A stretch of 41,578 bases of DNA from NCBI GenBank assembly GCA_903831865.1, contig CAIKZH010000001.1, positions 1 to 41,578 of the forward strand, read 5' to 3'. This DNA comes from an uncultured Coriobacteriia bacterium (GTDB lineage Bacteria > Actinomycetota > Coriobacteriia > Anaerosomatales > PALSA-660). A program made the position numbers and the translations under genes. Each line of letters opens with the position of its first letter. The first letter of the stretch is position 1. Shown here in pieces: positions 35,045 through 41,578 of the stretch. A model generated the notes under the pieces. The model did no database searches, had not been told where the DNA came from, and was given only the letters and a program-made list of their open reading frames with translations.

Positions 35045-35464
35045 TCAGGCCTTCGCGACCTCTAGGGCAGGTACTACCCGGACGGGACTGCCCTTCAGTA
35101 GCGCCGTCGCCCTGTCCGCGTCGACGACGTTGAGAACGACGTACGTCCCGATCAGCGAGTACACGTATTCGATGTTGACCCCCGCCTGGGCGACGATCCG
35201 AAGCACTCCCGCGAGACCTCCGGGGTGATCGGGCAGGTCGACCACGATCACATCATTCTCCTTGACGGTGAATCCGGCGTCTCGCAGCGCTGGCGCCGCC
35301 ACATCTGGGTTGTCGACGATCAGCCTGAGGATGCCGTGATCCGCCGTGTCAGACACCGAGAAGCCCCGGATATCCACGTTCGCGTCGCCGAGTACGTTCG
35401 TCACCTCCGACACGCGACCGGCCTCGTTCGCGATGAAGACAGACAGCTGCACCACGTTGCTCAC
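35045..35464 (-). CDS. Tandem ACT-domain protein
   Basis: The 139-residue protein consists of two ACT domains (about 3-68 VQLSVFIANEAGRVSEVTNVL; about 72-135 VIVVDLPDHPGGLAGVLRI). It has no catalytic domain, so it is likely an amino-acid-sensing regulator. GTG 35464 overlaps the iorB stop (GTGA) with AAGGAGG 10 nt ahead; the track's GTG 35473 would sit too close to that Shine-Dalgarno. Similar ACT proteins often follow iorAB in anaerobes, suggesting a link to aromatic or branched amino-acid metabolism (inference). Confidence 0.88.
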   Translation of the reverse strand: MSNVVQLSVFIANEAGRVSEVTNVLGDANVDIRGFSVSDTADHGILRLIVDNPDVAAPALRDAGFTVKENDVIVVDLPDHPGGLAGVLRIVAQAGVNIEYVYSLIGTYVVLNVVDADRATALLKGSPVRVVPALEVAKA

Positions 35465-36051
35465 GTCTCGCACGCCTCCTTCTCACACGCCGCGCACCCG
35501 AGATCGAATGCGGCGAGGTTGCCTTCCACGGTCTTCGGGGGCACTATCGCGGCGATACACTCGCGCCACGAGTCGCCGGGGAACGGCAGCCCACGCGAGA
35601 GCGCCCCGAGCAGCACGATGTTCGCGCTCCTCGGAGAGCCCGCTTCACACGCGAGCGCCTCCGCATCGAGCATGACCGCGCCCTCGTACACGAGTGCGGC
35701 GTACATTCCTGTTGGAGTCGCCCATTGGCCGATCAGTACCGGCAGAGGCGCGATCATTCGCGTATTGACGACAAGGCGTCCTTCCGGCTTGAGGTACGGC
35801 AACCACCGCGCCGCCTCCAGGAGTTCGAAACTCACCATGTGATCGGCCATACCGGGGCCTATCACGGGCGACGCCACCTTGTCGCCGATGCGCACGACCG
35901 TATCGACGCTCCCGCCCCGCTGCGACATCCCGTGCACCTCGGCCAGCTTCACGTCCATGCCGGCCGCTGTGGCGACCTTCGCGAGAACGTCAGACGCGAG
36001 GATCGTGCCCTGGCCGCCGACGCCCACGAGCAACACGGTCTCGGTATTCAT
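35461..36051 (-). CDS. iorB: Indolepyruvate:ferredoxin oxidoreductase subunit beta
   Basis: This is the beta subunit of the oxygen-sensitive enzyme that decarboxylates aryl pyruvates to aryl-acetyl-CoA with reduction of ferredoxin. The 196-residue protein is of the pyruvate-ferredoxin-oxidoreductase gamma type, with LLVGVGGQGTILASDVLA at the start and VKLAEVHGMSQRGGSVDTVVRIG. A cysteine-rich C-terminus (CAACEKEACET) ends it. The track start at 36204 lies inside iorA; ATG 36051 overlaps the iorA stop (ATGA). Confidence 0.93.
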   Translation of the reverse strand: MNTETVLLVGVGGQGTILASDVLAKVATAAGMDVKLAEVHGMSQRGGSVDTVVRIGDKVASPVIGPGMADHMVSFELLEAARWLPYLKPEGRLVVNTRMIAPLPVLIGQWATPTGMYAALVYEGAVMLDAEALACEAGSPRSANIVLLGALSRGLPFPGDSWRECIAAIVPPKTVEGNLAAFDLGCAACEKEACET

Positions 36052-37805
36052 CGCGCGCACTCCGCGTCCGCGGCGAGGACCTTCTTGATCGCGCCGACCC
36101 TGCACACCTGTACGCACTGACGGCAGCCGGCGCACGCCGCTGCGTCTATGGTCGCTCTGCTGTGTTCGCCGCGACTGATGGCGGGGCACCCCAGGCGCAC
36201 GCATTCACCGCACGAGTCGCACTTCTCCGCGTCGACCGCGAAGGGCACCCCCCGCTCGCGCGAAAGCATGATGCAGGGAGCCCGTGCGATCACGACCGAC
36301 ACGCCGGGAGCCTGGACCGCGTCCCGGAGCGCCTTCTCAGTGGGCCGCAGCAGGTTGGGGTCGACAGTCGTCACGTCCTTCACGCCCAGAGCACGCACAA
36401 GGCCCTCGATGTCGATCTGAGGGGCCGGCTCGCCGCTGAGTGTGCGACCGGTGAAGGGATTGTCCTGATGGCCGGTCATGGCGGTCACCCTGTTGTCCAG
36501 GATCACCACCGTCGCATCGCCGCCGTTGTAGGTCATCTCCAGCAGCCCGGTCATCCCTGAGTGGGCGAACGTCGAGTCCCCGATGACCGCGACCACCGGA
36601 CTCGCGCTCACGGCCCCGACCGGCGAGCCCAGCTGGAACCCGCGGGCCATCCCGATCGACGCACCCATGCACAGACAGGTGTCCATGGCCGCAAGTGGCG
36701 GCAACGCCGCCAAGGTGTAGCAGCCGATGTCTCCGACGACTGTCGCATTCATCTCGCGCAGCGCGCGGAACACGCCGCGATGCGGGCAGCCGGCGCAGAG
36801 CATCGGAGGCCTGTCGGGCAGGTCGAGGATGGGCTGCCGGGTCTCGAGTGCCGGCTCGCCGAAGGCCTGCGCCACTATCGTCGGGGAGAGCTCACCGATA
36901 TGCGGCACCGCGACATCCGTGACGCTGATGCCGGCCGCCCGAAGCGACTCGAGAAGGTAGGGGTCCAGCTCCTCGACCACGTAGAGGTCATGGACCTTCG
37001 TCGCGAACTGCCTGATCCGCTCTATGGGCAACGGGAACGTCATCCCGAGCTTGAGGGTCGACGCGGAAGGCAGGGCTTCGCGAACGTACTGGTATGCGAC
37101 ACCCGACGTGACCACACCCACGGCGGCGTCTCTGATCTCCTCGACCGTGAAGGGGCTCCCCTCGCTCGCTGCCGCGGCGCGGCGAAGCCGAGAGTCGAGA
37201 TCGACCCTCCTCCGCTTCGCGTTGCCCGGCATCATCACCCATTTCGGCGGGTTCTTCGCGTACGGCCAACCGCGCCTTTCCGTGCGCTCCCCCACCTCGA
37301 CGAGGCTCTTGCTGTGAGAGAGCCGTGTGGTCGATCGCAGAAGCACCGGCATGTCGAGAGACTCCGACAGCTCGAACGCCGCGATCGCCATCTCCCGGGC
37401 CTCGGCGCTGTCCGACGGCTCGAGTATCGGGACCTTGCCGAAGGGCCCCCATCGCCGAGAGTCCTGCTCGTTCTGAGAGGAGTGCATCCCGGGATCGTCC
37501 GCGACGACGATGACGAGGCCTGCGCCCACGCCCGTGTATGCAAGGGTCATGAAGGGGTCGGCCGCGACGTTCAGGCCCACGTGCTTCATCGTCACGAGGG
37601 ACCGGGCGCCGGCCATGCTCGCACCCGCCGCGACCTCGAGGGCCACCTTCTCGTTCGGCGACCATTCGCAACGGGCACCCGGCATCTTCACGAGACTCTC
37701 GAGGATCTCGGTGGAAGGCGTCCCGGGATAGCCCGTGCAGACGGTCACCCCCGCCTCCCAGGCGCCTCTCGCGATCGCCTCGTTCCCGGACAACAGTGTG
37801 GGCAT
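36048..37805 (-). CDS. iorA: Indolepyruvate:ferredoxin oxidoreductase subunit alpha
   Basis: This is the catalytic subunit with thiamine diphosphate and two [4Fe-4S] clusters. The 585-residue protein has an N-terminal pyrimidine-binding domain (TGYPGTPSTEILESL, EKVALEVAAGAS) and a central linker. The TPP domain carries GDSTFAHSG and ILDNRVTAMTGHQDNP. A C-terminal ferredoxin domain holds CDSCGECVRLGCPA and CAGCRQCVQVCRVGA. The enzyme implies anaerobic aromatic amino-acid fermentation or synthesis from aryl acids. It is the first gene of iorA-iorB-ACT; a TAGAAT -10 lies about 60 nt upstream. Confidence 0.95.
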   Translation of the reverse strand: MPTLLSGNEAIARGAWEAGVTVCTGYPGTPSTEILESLVKMPGARCEWSPNEKVALEVAAGASMAGARSLVTMKHVGLNVAADPFMTLAYTGVGAGLVIVVADDPGMHSSQNEQDSRRWGPFGKVPILEPSDSAEAREMAIAAFELSESLDMPVLLRSTTRLSHSKSLVEVGERTERRGWPYAKNPPKWVMMPGNAKRRRVDLDSRLRRAAAASEGSPFTVEEIRDAAVGVVTSGVAYQYVREALPSASTLKLGMTFPLPIERIRQFATKVHDLYVVEELDPYLLESLRAAGISVTDVAVPHIGELSPTIVAQAFGEPALETRQPILDLPDRPPMLCAGCPHRGVFRALREMNATVVGDIGCYTLAALPPLAAMDTCLCMGASIGMARGFQLGSPVGAVSASPVVAVIGDSTFAHSGMTGLLEMTYNGGDATVVILDNRVTAMTGHQDNPFTGRTLSGEPAPQIDIEGLVRALGVKDVTTVDPNLLRPTEKALRDAVQAPGVSVVIARAPCIMLSRERGVPFAVDAEKCDSCGECVRLGCPAISRGEHSRATIDAAACAGCRQCVQVCRVGAIKKVLAADAECAR

Positions 37806-37863
37806 CTACGAATCGCGACCTTCCGGGGTCCGGGAGTCAGGGCATGCCGAGGAAACGGGGCGG

Positions 37864-37869
37864 ATTCTA
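37864..37869 (-). promoter_or_regulatory. -10 element TAGAAT of the ior operon
   Basis: On the minus strand TAGAAT lies 58 nt before the iorA ATG, downstream of the mscS gene. No strong -35 is visible. Confidence 0.45.
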
Positions 37870-37886
37870 CCACAGGAGGGCGCACC

Positions 37887-37905
37887 CCACGCCTGCCGCG
37901 CGTGG
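37887..37905 (-). terminator. Possible terminator after the MscS gene
   Basis: CCACGC / GCGTGG form a 6-bp stem with a 7-nt loop, 22 nt past the mscS stop on the minus strand and just ahead of the ior promoter. It is weak and has no U-tract. Confidence 0.3.
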
Positions 37906-37927
37906 TGCCATGTGACGATGAGCGGCC

Positions 37928-38722
37928 TCATACGAGCGCCGAGCGGGCGGCCGTCAATGCCGTGGCCTTCACCGCGTCCACGTCCGCGACTCGTGGGTCG
38001 ACCCACGCGCGGACATCGACTCGCACTCGATCGAGGCTCGCCGCAGAGACGCTCGCCGACGGGGCGGGCTCTGCCAGCACGCCAGCCACCGCCGACACTG
38101 ACGCGAGGACACACTCTCGCGTGCGTGCCGGGTCGCCAGCCGCGCCCGTGCGCAGCACGATCTCGAAGTCCTGCGCGGTACGCGAGCTGATGTTGACCAC
38201 GGTGCCGTTGAAGACTGCCGTGTTGGGCACGTATACTCGCCGACCGTCAGGCATGCGCAGGACCGTGTCACGGATGCGGACGTCTTCGACCGCTCCTTCC
38301 GACCCCGCGACGCAGATCGTGTCCCCGATCGTGAAGGGGCACTGGAGCAGGAGCAGTACGCCGGAGACGGTGTTCGCGAGGACGTCGCGAAGGGCGAAGC
38401 CGAGAGTGACGCCGGCGAGTCCCAGGCTCGCCACCAGTGCGGTCAGGCTGACCCCGAGCACCGCCAGCGCCGCGACAGCGCCCACCGCTACCACAGCAAC
38501 TGAAGAGGACCGAGCTATCAGAAGGTCGACGTGCGCCTGCGTCGAGCGCCGAGCCATGACCTTCCGCGTACCGGCGAACACGAGCCTGGCCGCGACCCAT
38601 GTCAGAAGGGCGACGACCAGCGCCGCCGCGAGCGCGGGCAGCAGGCGCGCCGAACCACGCACGACGGTGTCGAGGGCCTCGAGCAGGCCGGCTCCGAACT
38701 GCGCACTCACGCGATCGAGCAC
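37928..38722 (-). CDS. Small-conductance mechanosensitive channel (MscS family)
   Basis: This is a membrane channel that opens on hypo-osmotic shock. The 264-residue protein has about three transmembrane helices (ALAAALVVALLTWVAARLVF; VAVVAVGAVAALAVLGVSL; the pore helix ALVASLGLAGVTLGFALRD). The MscS signature LANTVSGVLLLLQ-PFTIGD follows, then the beta domain (VRIRDTVLRMPDGRRVYVPNTAVFN) and a short alpha/beta C-terminus. GTG 38722 follows AGGGGA. It lies 30 bp after the NlpC/P60 gene, so the two may be cotranscribed. Confidence 0.92.
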   Translation of the reverse strand: MLDRVSAQFGAGLLEALDTVVRGSARLLPALAAALVVALLTWVAARLVFAGTRKVMARRSTQAHVDLLIARSSSVAVVAVGAVAALAVLGVSLTALVASLGLAGVTLGFALRDVLANTVSGVLLLLQCPFTIGDTICVAGSEGAVEDVRIRDTVLRMPDGRRVYVPNTAVFNGTVVNISSRTAQDFEIVLRTGAAGDPARTRECVLASVSAVAGVLAEPAPSASVSAASLDRVRVDVRAWVDPRVADVDAVKATALTAARSALV

Positions 38723-38752
38723 AGGGGGTCCCCTAGACCTTCGTGGGATGGC

Positions 38753-39847
38753 TCACGGGCGGACGGCGCCGACGTAGTCGCCCCGGCTGGAGAGCCGCGC
38801 GTACCTGACGACTTCTCCGGTGTACGGCGCCTCGATGAACGTGCCGTTGCCCGCGTAGATGCCCACGTGATGGATCCGGCTCGCGTCGGCGCCGTAGCCG
38901 AAGAAGACAAGGTCGCCCGCGCCCAGCAGGTCGGTGCGTCCGGGCGGGATGTAGTGACCGATCCGGAACTGCTCGCGGCTCGTCCTGGGGATCGAGATGC
39001 CGGCCTTCGCATAGCAGTACTGCGCGAGACCCGAGCAGTCGAAACCGCTGGGTGAGCTGCCGCCCCAGACGTAGGGCACGCCCAGGTAGTGCGAGGCGAT
39101 CTGCACCACCTCCGGATGCGGCTCCCCGAGGCTTCCCAAGTCGGTGGAGCGAGAGCTCGCGCCCGCAGTCCTCCTGGCTGATCGTGCCAGGGCCGCTGCG
39201 GCAGCCGCCTCCCGCGCCGCCTCCTGCTTCATGAGCGTCTTGACCTGGCTGTTGAGCGAGGCCACATAGGACGACTGCTGGCGCACTGCGGCCTCGACGA
39301 CGGCCTGTTTCGCGGTCGCATCGGTGCGCAGGGCGACCTGCTCCCCCTCGCGGTTCTCCAGAGCGACCTGCACGCGCGTCACTTCATCTCTCTGGGAACG
39401 GATCCGGATCACCAGGTCCGCGTCGGAGGCGCTGATCCGATCGAGAGCGTCGACCCGCGACAGGAAGTCCTGGAAGTCCCTGGTACCGAGCAATACGTCT
39501 GCGATCCCTACAGGTCCGCTCCGGTAGATGGCCTCAGCGCGCTGCGATAGAAGGTCCTCGGACGCGTCGAGCCGCAGCTGGGTGGCGACGAGCGTCTCCT
39601 CCGTCGAGGCTATCTGGATCCGCGTCTGCTCCAGCTGGTCGGTGACGGCGAGGAGGTCCTCGCGCTTCATCTCGAGATCGTCGTTGAGGGACTGCAGCCT
39701 CGTACTCGCTGCCACCGCCTCGGCCTGCTTGGCGCGGATCTGAGGAGTGACGCGAAGCGCCGTTGCTGTGACAGGTGCGCTGGCGAGCGCAGTCGTCAAC
39801 AGGACGCTCATGAGGATCCCAGCCGATCGGCTGAAGGTCTGTCGCAT
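38753..39847 (-). CDS. Secreted coiled-coil NlpC/P60 peptidoglycan endopeptidase
   Basis: It is a probable D,L-endopeptidase cutting peptidoglycan stem peptides, of the CwlO/RipA type. The 364-residue protein has a signal peptide (MRQTFSRSAGILMSVLLTTALASAPVTATA) and a long coiled coil (about 32-215). The NlpC/P60 domain follows, with catalytic Cys271 in FDCSGLAQ, the His in HHVGIYAG and a late EAPYTGEV. The track ORF starts 350 nt too early; ATG 39847 gives the signal peptide and has GGAG in front. It diverges from the RlpA-like gene across a near-palindromic promoter region. Confidence 0.92.
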   Translation of the reverse strand: MRQTFSRSAGILMSVLLTTALASAPVTATALRVTPQIRAKQAEAVAASTRLQSLNDDLEMKREDLLAVTDQLEQTRIQIASTEETLVATQLRLDASEDLLSQRAEAIYRSGPVGIADVLLGTRDFQDFLSRVDALDRISASDADLVIRIRSQRDEVTRVQVALENREGEQVALRTDATAKQAVVEAAVRQQSSYVASLNSQVKTLMKQEAAREAAAAAALARSARRTAGASSRSTDLGSLGEPHPEVVQIASHYLGVPYVWGGSSPSGFDCSGLAQYCYAKAGISIPRTSREQFRIGHYIPPGRTDLLGAGDLVFFGYGADASRIHHVGIYAGNGTFIEAPYTGEVVRYARLSSRGDYVGAVRP

Positions 39848-39940
39848 CCGCTCCAACCCCCCGTGCTGCGAACAACTGCTGCGTCGTGGTGGGTCTTCGA
39901 TGTGACTGTGAAGGGTCATCGTTCGGCCCTCGGTGAAATG

Positions 39941-39964
39941 ATACCACTCGGCGCCGACTGGTAT
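39941..39964. promoter_or_regulatory. 24-bp near-palindrome with mirrored -10 elements between divergent cell-wall genes
   Basis: ATACCACTCGGC / GCCGACTGGTAT is an inverted repeat with a single mismatch. At each end lies an extended -10 facing outward: TGGTATCAT on the minus strand (towards NlpC/P60) and TGGTATGCT on the plus strand (towards the RlpA-like gene). Each -10 falls in the other promoter's -35 zone. Confidence 0.5.
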
Positions 39965-40024
39965 GCTCTTTCGGACGACGCGCAGATGCATCATGGCACA
40001 CGACCTGCGAGTGTGATCCGAGAC

Positions 40025-41578
40025 ATGCGCAGCAACTTTCGGCGCCTCGCGGCGCTCCTCGCTCTCCTCGGCATGCTCGGCGTGCCCGCCGTCGCTTCGG
40101 GCGCGCCGACACTGCCGCCTATCGCGCCGGCCAAGGTCACGGCGTCGGTCGCCAACCCCGCATACGACGCCTCCACCCAGCAGGCGCTCCAGCTGCAACA
40201 GCAGGTCGCCGACGCGCAGGGCGAAGAGGTCGCGGTGGAGAACCGCATAGCTGCCACGAGCCAGATGATCACGGACCAGCAGGACCAGCTCGACCAGGCC
40301 GACGAACAGCTGAAGACAGCCCAGGACGCGTTCGACGCGCGCATCGTGGCCATGTACGAGTTCTCAGGATTCGATTCACTGGCGGTCCTCCTGGACTCGC
40401 ACTCTCTCGACGATTTCGCCATCCGCATGAACGCGCTCAGCAAGATCGTCGAGGCGGACCAGTCCACGCTCGCGGACGCACGCGTGGTGTCGGAGCAGGC
40501 CGACTACGAAGCGGCACAACTGGAGAGCCTGCGCGCCCAGCAGGTGACACTGCGTGACCTGAAAGCGCAGCAGGAACAGCAGCTCAAGTCCGCGCTCACG
40601 CAGCAGGAGGCCGTGCTCGCGACACTCTCACGCACGGACCGCGTGGTCGTGACCAACAGCCAGAAGCAGTACGCCTCCACCCGAGCGAAGTGGCGAGCCG
40701 CCTCCATCCCGATCGGTACGCCGATCGCGAAGGTGGCTGGCAGGGTCCTCCCCTACACCACCCTTACCTATCTCGTCTCGCAGTACCACTACAAGACGTA
40801 CCGGACGACGGGCGTGAAGTACAACGCGGTGTGCTCCTGGTACGGCGCCGATTTCAACGGCAAGGGCACATCCTCCGGCGAGATCTACAACATGGAGGAC
40901 TTCACGTGCGCCAGCAAGACCCTTCCCTTCGGTACCTGGCTGGCTCTCACTCGCTATGACGCGGGCAGCCGGACGTATCGGCGCATCGTCGTGGTCGTGA
41001 ACGACCGTGGGCCGTTCGTGGCCGGTCGGGATCTCGATCTGTCGAAGGCCGCTGCCTACGCGCTCGGGATGGCGGGCGCGGGCGTCGCCAAGGTGAGCGT
41101 CGAGGAGGTCACCCCGGACCGGTGGCGTATGTTCGCCGACAAGGACCGTGACCGTCTCAAGATTCCCTTCGGACATCAGATCAAAACCGGCAACATCATG
41201 TATCTGGACATCAAGGAGGGCGCTGAGTTCGGGGGCGGCCCGCACGGCATGCTCATCGGCACCACCGGGTCGGGGAAGTCCGAATTCCTGCGCACCCTGA
41301 TCTTGTCGCTGGTGGCCATGCACCACCCGGATCAGGTGAACCTGCTGCTCACCGACTTCAAGGGCGGTTCGACGTTCCTGGGAATGGAGAAGCTGCCCCA
41401 CACCGCGGCGGTGATCACCAACATGGCCGAGGAAGCCGAGCTGGTGAGCCGGATGGGGGAGGTGCTGACCGGCGAACTCGACCGCCGGCAGGGGCTGTTG
41501 CGCCAGGCCGGCATCCAGGTCGGGGCGACCGGGGCGCTCTCGGGGGTGGCCGAGTACGAGAAGTACCGGGAGCGCGGC
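40025..41578 (+). CDS. Secreted coiled-coil RlpA-like (double-psi beta-barrel) protein, frame continues into foreign EccC sequence; runs off the window
   Basis: The open frame of 518 codons is not in the track because it has no stop in the window. Residues 1-27 are a signal peptide (RRLAALLALLGMLGVPAVASG), about 45-220 a Gln-rich coiled coil as in CwlO-type proteins, and about 268-362 an RlpA-like domain (CSWYGADFNGKGTSSGEIYN, LPFGTW, VVNDRGPFVAGRDLDLSKAAA). RlpA proteins are peptidoglycan-acting, often lytic transglycosylases. After about residue 362-372 the sequence becomes an ESX EccC ATPase, almost certainly not part of the native protein. Start ATG 40025 or GTG 40013. The native gene should end near 41110-41150. 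Confidence 0.8.
   Translation, partial: MRSNFRRLAALLALLGMLGVPAVASGAPTLPPIAPAKVTASVANPAYDASTQQALQLQQQVADAQGEEVAVENRIAATSQMITDQQDQLDQADEQLKTAQDAFDARIVAMYEFSGFDSLAVLLDSHSLDDFAIRMNALSKIVEADQSTLADARVVSEQADYEAAQLESLRAQQVTLRDLKAQQEQQLKSALTQQEAVLATLSRTDRVVVTNSQKQYASTRAKWRAASIPIGTPIAKVAGRVLPYTTLTYLVSQYHYKTYRTTGVKYNAVCSWYGADFNGKGTSSGEIYNMEDFTCASKTLPFGTWLALTRYDAGSRTYRRIVVVVNDRGPFVAGRDLDLSKAAAYALGMAGAGVAKVSVEEVTPDRWRMFADKDRDRLKIPFGHQIKTGNIMYLDIKEGAEFGGGPHGMLIGTTGSGKSEFLRTLILSLVAMHHPDQVNLLLTDFKGGSTFLGMEKLPHTAAVITNMAEEAELVSRMGEVLTGELDRRQGLLRQAGIQVGATGALSGVAEYEKYRERG
41140..41578 (+). other. EccC-like (type VII/ESX secretion, FtsK/SpoIIIE ATPase) segment; suspected chimera or contaminant
   Basis: The last ~430 bp translate in frame to RLKIPFGHQI, YLDIKEGAEFGGGPHGMLIG, Walker A GTTGSGKSEFLRTL, Walker B LLLTDFKGGSTFLGM, then LPHTAAVITNMAEEAELVSR and LTGELDRRQGLLRQAG. 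This is the first ATPase domain of EccC, and it is extremely like mycobacterial ESX-3 EccC as I remember it. ESX systems belong to Mycobacteriales and relatives, not to the lineage suggested by the rest of the window. The left edge given is approximate. Confidence 0.85.

Noticed and set aside
39848-40012. Cyclic di-AMP (ydaO-type) riboswitch ahead of the cell-wall hydrolase genes
   Set aside because: Predicted leaders are only about 45-90 nt, too short, and no conserved ydaO core was found.

Overview
The window is a GC-rich, densely packed and largely co-oriented bacterial chromosome segment. It carries GTG and TTG starts, many 4-bp start/stop overlaps, CGAAC-N4-GTTCG SOS boxes of the Gram-positive/actinobacterial type, TANNNT -10 elements (two immediately upstream of start codons), and GC-rich hairpins without U-tracts as terminators. 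RNase J together with RNase Y, an LL-diaminopimelate aminotransferase, SpoVS, an indolepyruvate:ferredoxin oxidoreductase and an AmmeMemoRadiSam protein fit an anaerobic, deep-branching actinobacterium. Coriobacteriia of the OPB41/Anaerosomatales kind is my best guess; this is inference from gene content. No rRNA, tRNA, CRISPR array, IS element or prophage was seen.

Layout, plus strand. 1-115: tail of an M16-type peptidase. 145-4956: dapB, aspartate kinase, dapA, RNase J. 4959-9633: uppP, ftsK, a RodZ-like protein, yajQ. 9643-13442: rimO, pgsA, cinA, thpR. 13526-15317: recA (SOS-controlled) and recX. 15318-17211: a promoter, a ~280-nt structured leader and rny. 17221-20241: GNAT protein, GHKL ATPase, spoVS, PHP phosphoesterase. 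20294-24905: miaB, a Memo-AMMECR1 fusion, miaA, dapF. 24996-27487: dapL and hflX. lexA (minus, 27494-28117) is divergent from an SOS-type LysM protein (28327-28737), with four LexA boxes between them. 28922-30268: nrdR, dut, NUDIX. 30434-33263: an AzgA-type purine permease and a uracil permease.

Minus strand from 33525: three small uncharacterised proteins (one SH3-like), then the iorA-iorB-tandem-ACT operon, a MscS channel and a secreted NlpC/P60 peptidase. The last is divergent from a secreted coiled-coil RlpA-like protein (+, from 40025), which runs off the window end.

Functional threads are: lysine/diaminopimelate synthesis by the aminotransferase (DapL) route; cell-wall and division functions (UppP, FtsK, RodZ-like, NlpC/P60, RlpA); RNA decay and modification (RNase J, RNase Y, MiaA, MiaB, RimO, ThpR); and a compact SOS circuit (lexA, recA, LysM protein).

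Main points for a second look: (1) the final ~430 bp encode a mycobacterial-type ESX EccC ATPase fused in frame to the RlpA-like protein, most likely an assembly chimera; (2) RecA has Pro in place of the near-invariant Gln of the L2 motif FINQ; (3) there are structured leaders abutting the Shine-Dalgarno of both RNase genes; (4) a 24-bp near-palindrome lies between two divergent cell-wall genes; (5) an uncharacterised stand-alone GHKL ATPase lies next to spoVS.
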